From positions 1,634,327-1,698,326 of the forward strand of contig NZ_KB905378.1 in the NCBI RefSeq assembly GCF_000379085.1: DNA of 64,000 bases, written 5' to 3'. The stretch comes from Halomicrobium katesii DSM 19301. Its GTDB lineage: Archaea; Halobacteriota; Halobacteria; Halobacteriales; Haloarculaceae. The position numbers and the translations under genes were made by a program. Below are positions 53,810 to 62,318 of this stretch, piece by piece (the first letter of the stretch is position 1; every line of letters begins with the position of its first letter). Below the pieces are notes generated by a model. The model ran no database searches. It saw only the letters and a list, made by a program, of their open reading frames with translations, and was not told the DNA's origin.

Positions 53810-55330
53810 TCACTCGACCGACGCGAGGGTCTCGGCGTCGCCCAGTGCCGGATAGTCCTCGAAGATCGCGGTGGCGGTGTGTTCGCCGCTGATGAGACAC
53901 ATCGGCATCCCGATCCCCGGCGTCGTGTAGGCCCCGGTGTAGTAGAAGCCGTCGAGTGGACCGCGGTGACTCGGTCGGAAGGGACCGGTCTGGAACAGGG
54001 TGTGTGCGAGACCCAGCGCCGTCCCGTCGGGGTCGCCGTAGCGGTCGGCGAACTCGCTGACGCAGGCCGTCGTCTCCGAGACGATCCGATCGCGGAGGTC
54101 CACGCCGGTGTGTTCGGCCAGATCCGTGAGGACCTGCTCGCGGAACCGCTCGCGCACGTCCGGAGCGTCGTCGAGACCCGGAGCGATCGGGACGAGCGCG
54201 ACGACCGCGTGGTGTCCGTCGGGAGCGACGGTGTCGTCGGTCTTCGAGGTCACCGAGAGGTAGTAGGCCGGATCGTCGGGCCAGCGCGGCTCGTCGAAGA
54301 TCGCCTCGAAGTGGTCCGACCAGTCCGTCGGCAAGACGAGCGTGTGGTGTTCGAGCGGGTCCACATCGCCCTCGACGCCGAGATACAGCAAGAACGCCGA
54401 CGGCGCGTAGGTCTGGTCGTCCCAGTATCCGGGGTCGTGTGCGCGGTCCCGGTCGTCGAGCAGCGCTCGCTCGGTGTCGGCCGGGTTGGCGTTGCTGACG
54501 ACGAGATCGCTCTCCACGAGGCCGTCGTCGGTCGACAGTTCGAACTGACCGGCCTCGCCGCCGACGTGCTGGACCTCGACGCCGGTCCGGACGGTGACGC
54601 CTTGCTCGCGGGCCAGCTCCGCCAGCGCGTCGACGACGCCAGCGATACCGCCCTCCGGGTAAAAGACGTTCAGGTTCAGGTCGACGTGGCTCATGATCGA
54701 GTACAGCGCAGGCGTGTTGTACGGCGAGCCACCGAGGAAGACGAGGGTGTACTCCAGGAGCTGACGGAGCTTCGGGTGCTCGACGTAGCGGCTCACGTAG
54801 TCGTCGATGTTCCCGAACAGGCGATAGCGCGGTGCCATCGGGAGCAGGTCGGTGTCGACGAACTCTCGGAGTCGCTCGCGGCCCTCGTAGACGACGCGAT
54901 CCATCGCCAGCTCGTAGTTGCGCTCGGCGTCGCCGAGGTACGCGGCGAGTGCCTCGCCGGCCCCCGCCTCGTAGGACTCGAAGATCGCCTCGACGCGGTC
55001 GCGATCGGGCGGGACCGTCACGCTGTCGCCGTCCTTCCAGCACACCCGGTACTGTGGATCGAGTCGCTCCAGTTCGTAGTAGTCACCCGGTTCGCGGTCG
55101 AAGTGAGCGAAGAACCGCTCGAACACGTCGGGCATCAGGTACCAGGACGGTCCCGTGTCGAACCGGAACCCGTCGCGTTCGAGTACACCGGCGTGGCCCC
55201 CGACCCGGTCGTGGCGTTCGAGCAGGCGCACGTCCAGGCCCGCCCGTCCGAGGTACGCGGCCGCCGAGAGGCCGCCGAACCCGCCGCCGATCACCGTCAC
55301 CGTCGGATCGCCCGAGCGCCGACTTTGCAT
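53810..55330 (-). CDS. crtI: Phytoene desaturase/carotenoid desaturase family FAD protein
   Basis: 506 residues. An N-terminal FAD-binding Rossmann motif (VTVIGGGFGGLSAAAYLGRA) is followed by LLERHDRVGGHAG, a TGPSWYLMPDVFE substrate region and the C-terminal family signature (LDGFYYTGAYTTPGIGMPMC). It introduces double bonds into C40 carotenoid precursors on the way to lycopene or bacterioruberin; the exact step cannot be told from sequence. ATG 55330 is directly before the Rossmann motif. It is divergent from blh across 101 bp with matching palindromes, so the two are probably co-regulated. Confidence 0.88.
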   Translation of the reverse strand: MQSRRSGDPTVTVIGGGFGGLSAAAYLGRAGLDVRLLERHDRVGGHAGVLERDGFRFDTGPSWYLMPDVFERFFAHFDREPGDYYELERLDPQYRVCWKDGDSVTVPPDRDRVEAIFESYEAGAGEALAAYLGDAERNYELAMDRVVYEGRERLREFVDTDLLPMAPRYRLFGNIDDYVSRYVEHPKLRQLLEYTLVFLGGSPYNTPALYSIMSHVDLNLNVFYPEGGIAGVVDALAELAREQGVTVRTGVEVQHVGGEAGQFELSTDDGLVESDLVVSNANPADTERALLDDRDRAHDPGYWDDQTYAPSAFLLYLGVEGDVDPLEHHTLVLPTDWSDHFEAIFDEPRWPDDPAYYLSVTSKTDDTVAPDGHHAVVALVPIAPGLDDAPDVRERFREQVLTDLAEHTGVDLRDRIVSETTACVSEFADRYGDPDGTALGLAHTLFQTGPFRPSHRGPLDGFYYTGAYTTPGIGMPMCLISGEHTATAIFEDYPALGDAETLASVE

Positions 55331-55335
55331 GCCCG

Positions 55336-55426
55336 CCGCTAGCGGTCCCGTCGTTTTGAGGGCACCTGCCGTTCCCACACACTGGGAGTTAGGTATCCCA
55401 CTTTTTTCACGAACGACGCTAGCGTC
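55336..55426. promoter_or_regulatory. Paired palindromes with CGCTAGCG core in the crtI-blh divergent promoter
   Basis: CCGCTAGCGG (55336-55345) ends five bases from the crtI ATG (55330). GACGCTAGCGTC (55415-55426) ends five bases from the blh ATG (55432). Both share the core CGCTAGCG and sit at the same distance from the start codon, so a common regulator is likely. Confidence 0.6.
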
Positions 55427-55431
55427 CGACG

Positions 55432-56496
55432 ATGCGCCCGACGGAGACCCTCTCGGCGTGGCGGCTGTACCGAGACGTGGACACACACCCGTCGCTCGGA
55501 CTCTCTCGGGCCGCACTGCTGGTCTTGCTGGTCGGGTTCGGCGGGCTCGCACTCGCCGGGATCGAGGTTCCGCTCCGGGCCCAGATGGTCGTCTACCTCG
55601 TCGGGATGGTCGCGCTGAACCTCCCACACGGCGGGTACGAGCACTTCGAGAACCTCCGGCGGCGACGGCCGACGGTCCGGTGGCGGTACGTCGGAGCGTA
55701 CCTGCTGGCCATCGGTGCCTTCGTGGGACTCTTTTTGCTCGCGCCGGTCGCGGGGCTCGCGCTCGCCCTGGTGGTCGCGATGGCGAAAGGCGGGCTCGGT
55801 GGGCTCCACGTGCTCGCGGCGACGAGTGGGACCGGACACCTGCAGACCCGTCCACAGCGTGCGCTCGCGATCGCCGTCCGGGGCGGTGCGGTCATGCTCG
55901 TCCCCATCGTCTTCCACCCGACGACGTTCCACAGCTTCAGCTCGCTCATGGTCGGACTCGTCGAACCCGGCGCGCTCGCGGCCTACAGCGGCCAGTTCGA
56001 CCTGACCCGGCGCGTGATCGCCGTCGGTTACGCGCTCGCGCTGGGCGCGCACGTCGGACTGGGCTACGTCCGGGGCGGCGGCCGCTCCTGGCTCGTCGAC
56101 GCGGGCGAGTCCGTCCTGCTGGCCGCGTACTTCGCCGCCGTGCCCGTGCTGGTCGCGGTCGGTCTGTACTTCCCGTTCTGGTACTCGGCCCGCCAGGTCG
56201 CTCGGACGGCGACCGTCGAGGCCGAACCGGTCGGCGACGACGAGTGGGATCTGGTCGGGGGTACCTCGGCGTCGACGGTGGTGCTGCGCGCGTGGGGCAT
56301 TCTGATCGCCGGTGCGCTGGCGACGTTCGCCGTCCTCGCGGTCGTCTACTGGCTGTTCCCCAACCCCTTCGCCGGTACCGCCGCACTCCCCGGTGCAGTC
56401 GCGTTCTGGAGCGTCTTCATCAGTATCGTCGCGCTCCCGCACGTCCTCGTGGGCTCGCTGCTGGACCGCGACCGGGGCATCTGGTACGTTCCGTGA
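55432..56496 (+). CDS. blh: Brp/Blh-type beta-carotene 15,15'-dioxygenase
   Basis: 354 residues with about eight to ten transmembrane helices. Family histidines lie in ALNLPHGGYEHFENL, VAMAKGGLGGLHVLAATSGTGHL and SIVALPHVLVG, with a conserved FPFWYSARQV segment. The enzyme cleaves beta-carotene to two retinal molecules for rhodopsins. ATG 55432 lies five bases after a palindrome shared with crtI. No opsin gene is in the window. Confidence 0.88.
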   Translation: MRPTETLSAWRLYRDVDTHPSLGLSRAALLVLLVGFGGLALAGIEVPLRAQMVVYLVGMVALNLPHGGYEHFENLRRRRPTVRWRYVGAYLLAIGAFVGLFLLAPVAGLALALVVAMAKGGLGGLHVLAATSGTGHLQTRPQRALAIAVRGGAVMLVPIVFHPTTFHSFSSLMVGLVEPGALAAYSGQFDLTRRVIAVGYALALGAHVGLGYVRGGGRSWLVDAGESVLLAAYFAAVPVLVAVGLYFPFWYSARQVARTATVEAEPVGDDEWDLVGGTSASTVVLRAWGILIAGALATFAVLAVVYWLFPNPFAGTAALPGAVAFWSVFISIVALPHVLVGSLLDRDRGIWYVP

Positions 56497-57180
56497 CTAC
56501 GGCAGCGTGAACGGCTGCCAGTCGTCCGGCTGACCGCGCAGGCCGCGCACGCGCAACTCGCCGTCGGCGTCGCCGTCTTCCGGTTCCCGGACTCCGATCC
56601 GCCCGTCGGCCACCTGACTGATCGTGTTGACCGTCTTCGTGTCGTGAGTCGTCGGATCGATCGAGAACAGCCCCAGTCCACCGGCGCTGTCGATCCGACC
56701 CGAGAGCGTCTGGACGAACCGGAACAGCGCCCGCATGTCGACGTACATCGACAGCGACGAGAGGCTGACCAGCCCGGTCCGAACGCGGCCGTCGGCGGCG
56801 TCGGCGTACAGCGACTCGTACAGCGCCGAGAAGCGCATCCCGATACCGGTGAGGTCGCTCTGGGTCGAGATCGACCTGACCCTGAGATCGAACTGCGACT
56901 CGGCGAGGTCCTGTCCGGTACAGTCGATGACGCCCGCCCGGTCGGTGTCGAACGACGGGTGGAGTCGACGGCAGCTGTCGAGCAGCGTCTCGCAGCTCTG
57001 GTTGGTCGAGACGAACAGCATGCCGTCGCCCGTCTCCGTCCCGTCGGCGACCATCGAGCGGACGAGGTCCTCGGCGCGGCTCAGCGCCGGCCCGGCGACC
57101 AGCACGGTCGACCCCGCCTCGATCGGTTCGATCGGGACGCCGTCGCCGAACTCGTAGACGCCGTCGGCTCCGCCGCTCAT
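56497..57180 (-). CDS. RecA/KaiC-like haloarchaeal protein (DUF7504-like)
   Basis: 227 residues. The fold looks like a RecA-type ATPase: GSTVLVAGPALSRAEDLVRS replaces a usual P-loop, then GMLFVSTNQSCETLL, VRTGLVSLSSLSMYVDMRAL (Walker B region) and GLGLFSIDPTTHD. The Walker A lysine is missing, so it may not hydrolyse ATP. In haloarchaea such proteins pair with two-component signalling proteins, and here it overlaps the receiver-GAF gene by ATGA. It looks like the family I recall as DUF7504. Confidence 0.65.
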   Translation of the reverse strand: MSGGADGVYEFGDGVPIEPIEAGSTVLVAGPALSRAEDLVRSMVADGTETGDGMLFVSTNQSCETLLDSCRRLHPSFDTDRAGVIDCTGQDLAESQFDLRVRSISTQSDLTGIGMRFSALYESLYADAADGRVRTGLVSLSSLSMYVDMRALFRFVQTLSGRIDSAGGLGLFSIDPTTHDTKTVNTISQVADGRIGVREPEDGDADGELRVRGLRGQPDDWQPFTLP

Positions 57181-58097
57181 GGCTCTTCTCCGTCCGTCTC
57201 GACGCCGCCGTCCAGTCGGGCGTGGAGTTCGATCACATCCATGGCGACGGCCGCCAGATCGCGGAGATACGCTTCGTCGGCCGCCGAGAACGAACGCGGC
57301 TCGTCGTCGTAGACACACAGCGGCCCGATCACGAGCCCGCTCCTGGTCACGAGGTTCGCGCCCAGGTACGCCCGGATCCCCATGTCTAAGAGCGTGTCGC
57401 TGCGGGACTCGAAGCGCGGGTCCTCGGTCACGTCCTCGACGGCGAGCACATCGTCGTCTTCGACGATCGTGAACGTGCAGATGGAGTCCTGCCGGTCCAT
57501 CGTGTCCCACTCGTTGGCCCCGCCGTAGCAGGCCAGAAAGTCCTGACTGTGCTCGCTGATGATGTTGATCGAGGCGCGCTCGACCGAGAAGTGCGTGGCC
57601 GCCAGGTCGGTGATGCGGTCCAGGGAGTCGAGCAGTGCTCGATCGTCGAGATCGTACGACTGGAGTGCCGCCAGCCGCTCGCGTTCGTTCTGTGGCAGCG
57701 GGTACGAGGCCTGTGACTTGCCCTCAACAGTCGTCTGGAGCAGTCTGGCCAGCCGCTCGGTCCCGAACACCGAGCCCTTGCCGACGTACTCGGTGATAGT
57801 CCCGCGCAGTTCGTCGGTGCTGATGGCGTCCGGAGCGGCGTCGGTATAGAGGATACAGCCCGCGTCCGGCGCGGTGTCACGGACCGCAGTGACCAGTTCC
57901 AGGCCCGTTCCGTCGGCCAGGTCGTACTCCGTGACGACGGCGGCCAGGTCGGTCGAGACGGCTGCTGTCGCGTCGTCGAGGGTCGCCGCGGTCTCGAAGA
58001 CCGGGTCGAACTCCGTGAGCTCGGTCCGGAGCCGTTCGACCGTGTCCTGGCGGGCGTCCTCGTCGGGATCGACACAGAGGATGCGATGAGACGGCAT
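57177..58097 (-). CDS. Response regulator receiver plus GAF domain protein
   Basis: 306 residues from ATG 58097 (MPSHRILCVDPDEDARQ); an in-frame GTG at 58121 would add eight. The receiver domain spans residues 1-120, but the phospho-acceptor region reads AAVVTEYDLADGTGLE, where Glu/Tyr-Asp replace the usual strand end, so phosphorylation should be checked. A GAF domain occupies residues 145-300 (ITDLAATHFSVERASINIIS; CTFTIVEDDDVLAVEDVTED; YLGANLVTRSGLVIGPLCVY). It is an intracellular sensor with no output domain, working with the RecA-like partner gene that it overlaps. Confidence 0.8.
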   Translation of the reverse strand: MPSHRILCVDPDEDARQDTVERLRTELTEFDPVFETAATLDDATAAVSTDLAAVVTEYDLADGTGLELVTAVRDTAPDAGCILYTDAAPDAISTDELRGTITEYVGKGSVFGTERLARLLQTTVEGKSQASYPLPQNERERLAALQSYDLDDRALLDSLDRITDLAATHFSVERASINIISEHSQDFLACYGGANEWDTMDRQDSICTFTIVEDDDVLAVEDVTEDPRFESRSDTLLDMGIRAYLGANLVTRSGLVIGPLCVYDDEPRSFSAADEAYLRDLAAVAMDVIELHARLDGGVETDGEEP

Positions 58098-58171
58098 GCT
58101 GTTGGCTACATCGTCTGCCACGAGCGGTATGTACGTACTGGCCGAAGTATCAACAGCGAAAACTGCGCACC

Positions 58172-59746
58172 CTACTCAGTGCCAAGCACCGCATCGAGCG
58201 TCGCGTCGTCGACGTGGCGGCCTTCCCGGCCCGCCGTGTAGGTCTTTGCGACGGCGATGGCCCGCCCGGTCCGGGAGTCGCCCAGATCCGGCGACAGCTC
58301 CGACTCCAGCAGGTCGGTCGTCCACGAGCACTCCTCGTAGTCGATCTCACCGGCGACGAGGCCCAGACACAGCGAGACGACGATGTCGTTCATCGCGTCG
58401 GTGACGAACGCCGGGGTCGCTCCGCTGATCGCTCCCAGCTGCTCTACGTCGACCTGCGTCCCGTTGACCGTCGCAGCGAACACGACCGAGCCGGCGGCCA
58501 GCTCGGGGGCCGTGTAGTCGCCGTCCGGTTCGTCGGCCGCGTACCGTTCGAGCGTCCGCCGACTCTCCTCGGCGACGGCGTCGGAGAGTTCCAGTTCGGC
58601 GACGAGGTCGGAGACGACCTCCGCCGGGCTGGGGCTGGGGATGTCCGCGTCGATTGCCTCGTCCAGCGCGCCCAGCGTCTGCACGACCGCGCGGGCCTCG
58701 ACGGGCCGGCGGGCGGCCACGTCCCCGGCGTCGGTGTCGGCCTCGTTCAGTCGCAGCCCCGCGACGAGTGTCGCACCCGCCAGCTCGGTCGCGTTCGACA
58801 CGTCGACCTCGCCGACGGCGTCGCCCACCATCCCGCGAGCGAGCAGGCGCGTCGGCGCGTCGACGTCGAGCTCCTCGACCAGCGCGTCGATCTCGTCTTC
58901 GACCGCTTGGACCGTCACGTCGGGCTCCTCCTCTGTCACCGCGGTCTCGGGCTCGCCGTCCGCGTCTTCCGGTGTCGGCTCAGAGGGAGTCTCGCCGTCC
59001 GCGTCTCCCGGTGTGGTCTCGTCGGACTCCGAAGCCGACTGCTCCTCGGCTTCGCCAGCGCCGTCGGTGGCAGTCGCCGCTTCGGGCGGCTTGGCCACCT
59101 GTCCCTCCGTCTCGGCGCTCATCTGGTAGCGCTCGTCTTGCAGTCGGTCACCGAGCAGGCGTTTGAGCGCCTCCGCGCGGTTCTCGATCGCTACGCGGCT
59201 GGTCTTCGAGGCCCCGCTGAGGACGTTCTGTACGTCCTCCGCGTCGTGGCCGTTGACCAGCGCCGCCAGCGACAGCGCACCCCCGGCGGTCGCCCCCGGC
59301 GAGCGCCCGTTCGCGATCACCTCCGGATTCAGCTCGAAGGCGTCAAGCAGGATCCGGTGTGCCACGTCGACCAGCGAGTCGGGCATCTCGACGGCCAGGC
59401 CCAGGCGGTCGGCCAGCGCCTGTGGCTTGGGTGGGACCTCGTCGACGTCGAGGTAGACGCTCGCGGTGTCGAGTTGCTGCTCGGTGATCGTGATCTCCCG
59501 GTCGTCGAGCAGCTCGGACCACGCGCTCGCGACCGTCTCCTCGTCGACCGGGAGCCCGTCCTCGCGGGCCGACAGGACCAGTGCCGCCGCAAGGAAGTCG
59601 TCGACGTTCCCCTCGTCGATCTCGGGCTTGTTGCGCAGCTGTCCCAGCCGGACCTGGGTGATCTGTAACGTCTCTTTCGGTATCTGGAGTTGCTCGCAGA
59701 CGCGGAGCAACCGATCCTCGACGCCGTCTCCTGCATTACTTGCCAT
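58172..59746 (-). CDS. TFB-like cyclin-box protein without zinc ribbon
   Basis: 524 residues. Two regions resemble TFIIB-type cyclin repeats. One, near residues 100-190, includes DVAHRILLDAFELNPEV, GRSPGATAGGALSLAALVNG and VIANG. The other, at about 380-450, includes RTLERYAADEPDGDY, PELAAGSVVFAATVNGTQVD and LGAISGATPAFV. A long acidic linker joins them. The N-terminal zinc ribbon and B-finger of a true TFB are absent. It may be a haloarchaeal transcription-related factor or another cyclin-fold protein. ATG 59746 (MASNAGDG) is chosen over a start five codons upstream. Confidence 0.6.
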   Translation of the reverse strand: MASNAGDGVEDRLLRVCEQLQIPKETLQITQVRLGQLRNKPEIDEGNVDDFLAAALVLSAREDGLPVDEETVASAWSELLDDREITITEQQLDTASVYLDVDEVPPKPQALADRLGLAVEMPDSLVDVAHRILLDAFELNPEVIANGRSPGATAGGALSLAALVNGHDAEDVQNVLSGASKTSRVAIENRAEALKRLLGDRLQDERYQMSAETEGQVAKPPEAATATDGAGEAEEQSASESDETTPGDADGETPSEPTPEDADGEPETAVTEEEPDVTVQAVEDEIDALVEELDVDAPTRLLARGMVGDAVGEVDVSNATELAGATLVAGLRLNEADTDAGDVAARRPVEARAVVQTLGALDEAIDADIPSPSPAEVVSDLVAELELSDAVAEESRRTLERYAADEPDGDYTAPELAAGSVVFAATVNGTQVDVEQLGAISGATPAFVTDAMNDIVVSLCLGLVAGEIDYEECSWTTDLLESELSPDLGDSRTGRAIAVAKTYTAGREGRHVDDATLDAVLGTE

Positions 59747-59852
59747 ACTCCAGTCGTTCACGCTTCACTGTCTTAACTTTTGGATGCTCGAACCGCCGAT
59801 CGGAGCTGTCGCGGGACCGTCGCCGTCCCGGAGCGTCGAGCGACGGGTCCCC

Positions 59853-60869
59853 TCACCGCTCGTCTGCTGGCCCGAGGCCGGGGACGGCGACGGCCGATTC
59901 GAGCCGATCCATCGCCAGCGCGGTCGTCAACACCAGCGCGAGATACAGCACTGCCACGACGACGTAGGTGTCGGTGACCCGGAAGCTATCGGAGGCGATG
60001 ATCCGGGCCTGCCGGAACAGCTCGGGCACGGTGATGAACGCGGCCAGCGAGGAGTACTTGATGAGATAGACGAACTCGTTGGTCCAGCCGGGGATCGCGT
60101 AGCGCAACCCCTGTGGCAGGACGACGTGGCGGATCCCCGCCGCCTTCGAGAGGCCGATCGATCGGGCGGCCACGAGTTGTCCGCTGTCGACCGACTGGAG
60201 CGCGCCCCGGATGTACTCGGCCTGGTAGGCCGAGGAGTTGATCGTGAAGCCGACGATCGCCACGAAGACGGCCGCCCGTGGCACGGCTCCCTCGCCGACG
60301 AACCCGAGCCCCTCGATCTCCTCTGCCAGGGGGAGCCCGTAGTACAGCAAGAACAGCTGGGCGAGCAGCGGCGTCCCGCGAACGAGCTCCGTGTACGCGA
60401 GCGAGATGTGTCTGACGAGCCACCCGCCGTAGACCCGCGCGACGGAGAGCGGGACGGCGATCGCCAGCCCGAGCACCATCGAGGCGAGCGTCAGGTACAC
60501 CGTGATGAAGGCACCGGCGGCCATCGCCGGCCCGCCCTCGATGGCGAAGGCCGTCAGTTCGAACGGCCAGGCGAGCCACTCCGCGACGAGTCCGAGCGGC
60601 CCCAGATCGGCACCGACAGCGGTCAGGGTCTCGGCGGCGTTCGCGAACGGTGCGGTCGGGAGCCACGGCTCGCGAGCGAGCACCGCCGTCTCCGAGCGGA
60701 TCAGGTCCGGGACGCCAAGCGCCGTGGCGACGGCGTCGAGGACCGTGTTGTGGTAGGCCCAGCGCAGCGACAGCCACGTCCAGAAGACGACGCCGACGGT
60801 CACGACGGCGACGCGTCGCCGGCCCGGCAGATCGCCGACTGCGGCGGGTTGGGTCTGGTCCGCGCTCAT
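59853..60869 (-). CDS. Polar amino acid ABC transporter permease
   Basis: 338 residues. The N-terminal 130 residues are an extra helical segment. The transport domain follows with the family pattern TVYLTLASMVLGLAIAVPLS, YTELVRGTPLLAQLFLLYYG, SAYQAEYIRGALQSVDSGQL and the EAA loop AARSIGLSKAAGIRHVVLPQ. It forms the membrane channel together with the other permease in the operon. The start overlaps the ATPase stop. Last gene of the operon. Confidence 0.88.
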   Translation of the reverse strand: MSADQTQPAAVGDLPGRRRVAVVTVGVVFWTWLSLRWAYHNTVLDAVATALGVPDLIRSETAVLAREPWLPTAPFANAAETLTAVGADLGPLGLVAEWLAWPFELTAFAIEGGPAMAAGAFITVYLTLASMVLGLAIAVPLSVARVYGGWLVRHISLAYTELVRGTPLLAQLFLLYYGLPLAEEIEGLGFVGEGAVPRAAVFVAIVGFTINSSAYQAEYIRGALQSVDSGQLVAARSIGLSKAAGIRHVVLPQGLRYAIPGWTNEFVYLIKYSSLAAFITVPELFRQARIIASDSFRVTDTYVVVAVLYLALVLTTALAMDRLESAVAVPGLGPADER

Positions 60870-61600
60870 CAGTGGATCTCTGTGAGGTCGCCCAGGAACT
60901 CGCGTGTGCGATCGTGTTCGGGGTCGTCGAACAGCTGTTCGGGCGGTCCCCGTTCGACGATCCGTCCGTCGTCGAGGAAGGTGAGCGTCGTGGCCGCAGA
61001 GCGGGCAAAGCCCATCTCGTGGGTGACACACAGCATCGTCATCCCCTCGTCGGCCAGGTCGTTCATCACGCCCAGCACCTCGCCGATCAGTTCCGGGTCC
61101 AGCGCGCTGGTGGGCTCGTCGAAGAGGATGAGCTCCGGGTCCATCGCCAGCGAGCGAGCGATCCCGACCCGCTGTTTCTGGCCGCCGGACAGCTCTGCCG
61201 GGTAGGAGTCTGCCTGCTCGGCCAGCCCGACGCGGTCGAGGTACTCCATCGCGCGGTCGTGGGCCTCGCCGCTCGGGAGATCGAGCACCTCGGTCAGCCC
61301 CAGCGTGACGTTGCCCACCGCGGTGCGGTGCGCGAAGAGGTTGAAGTCCTGAAACACCATCCCGACCCGTCGCCGGAGGTCGTTCTCGTCCATCGCGTGG
61401 ACGTCCTCGTCGTCGAGGAAGATCGACCCGCCGTCGATCTCGGTGAGACGGTTGACACAGCGCAACAGGGTGGACTTGCCCGACCCGCTCGGGCCGACGA
61501 TCACGTCCACGTCCCGTGTGTCCATCTCGAACCCGACGCCGTGCAGTACCTCCTCTGTCCCGTACGATTTCTCGACGTCTTCGAGTCGAAGTAGGCTCAT
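60869..61600 (-). CDS. glnQ: Polar amino acid ABC transporter ATP-binding protein
   Basis: 243 residues. Walker A is GPSGSGKSTLLR, the Q-loop VFQDFNLFAH, the ABC signature LSGGQKQRVGIARSL, Walker B LILFDEPTSALD, and the H-loop VTHEMGFAR. The HisP/GlnQ subfamily energises uptake of polar amino acids. It overlaps the upstream permease (ATGA) and the downstream one by a single shared base pair context, so the four genes form one transcript. Confidence 0.93.
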   Translation of the reverse strand: MSLLRLEDVEKSYGTEEVLHGVGFEMDTRDVDVIVGPSGSGKSTLLRCVNRLTEIDGGSIFLDDEDVHAMDENDLRRRVGMVFQDFNLFAHRTAVGNVTLGLTEVLDLPSGEAHDRAMEYLDRVGLAEQADSYPAELSGGQKQRVGIARSLAMDPELILFDEPTSALDPELIGEVLGVMNDLADEGMTMLCVTHEMGFARSAATTLTFLDDGRIVERGPPEQLFDDPEHDRTREFLGDLTEIH

Positions 61601-62313
61601 TCGTTGCCTCCTGGGATCGCGTAGCGGTCGTGTAGTCGATCGAGCGTCCGGTTCGTCGCGACGGTCAACACGAAGTAGATCGCGGTGATCGTGAGGATGA
61701 CCTCCATCACGGCGGTGCCCCGGCCGGGCTGGAGATAGAGGTTCTCGGCCCGAGTCAGGAGCTCCGCCAGCCCGATCGCGAAGGCGACGCTGGTGTCTTT
61801 CAGCACGATCGTGAACTCGTTTTGAAAGCCGGGGATCGAGCGCCGGATCGCCTGCGGAAAGATCACGTGGCGGATGGCCTGGAGCTTGCTCATGCCGATC
61901 GAGCGGGCTCCCTCCATCTGGCCCTCGCTGATCGACTGTATCGCACCCCGGAACACCTGGCTCTGATAGGCCCCGCTGCGGAGCCCGAGGGCCAGCGTCG
62001 CCGCGAGAAACGGCGTCACCTGGATGTCGAGCGCCGGCACGGTGCCAAGCTGTGGGATCGGGAGCCCGAAGTACAGCACCACGACGAGCACGACGATCGG
62101 CGTGCCACGGAAGACGACGCCGACGGTGCCGACCACCGACCGGAGCGAGTCCGGCCCGTACACCTCGATCGCCCCCATCGGGAACCCGGCCAGGAACCCC
62201 AGCGAGAGACTGGTGATCGTCAGCAACACCGTGACGATCGTCCCCAGCAGCAGGAAGTCCGCGTTGCTGGCGACGAAGAGCCAGTCGCTGCTTTGCAACA
62301 CGATCCCCGCCAT
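61597..62313 (-). CDS. Polar amino acid ABC transporter permease
   Basis: 238 residues and five hydrophobic helices. The family pattern is plain: GTIVTVLLTITSLSLGFLAG, VVFRGTPIVVLVVVLYFG, AYQSQVFRGAIQSISEGQME and the EAA loop GARSIGMSKLQAIRHVIFPQ, ending FVLTVATNRTLDRLHDRYAI. It starts five bases after the binding-protein stop. With the other permease it probably forms a heterodimer. Confidence 0.92.
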   Translation of the reverse strand: MAGIVLQSSDWLFVASNADFLLLGTIVTVLLTITSLSLGFLAGFPMGAIEVYGPDSLRSVVGTVGVVFRGTPIVVLVVVLYFGLPIPQLGTVPALDIQVTPFLAATLALGLRSGAYQSQVFRGAIQSISEGQMEGARSIGMSKLQAIRHVIFPQAIRRSIPGFQNEFTIVLKDTSVAFAIGLAELLTRAENLYLQPGRGTAVMEVILTITAIYFVLTVATNRTLDRLHDRYAIPGGNE

Positions 62314-62318
62314 CTATC

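Noticed and set aside
52997-55342. 781-codon open frame on the + strand over crtI
   Set aside because: GC-rich antisense shadow of the acyltransferase and crtI genes; no domain, and the - strand proteins are clear.
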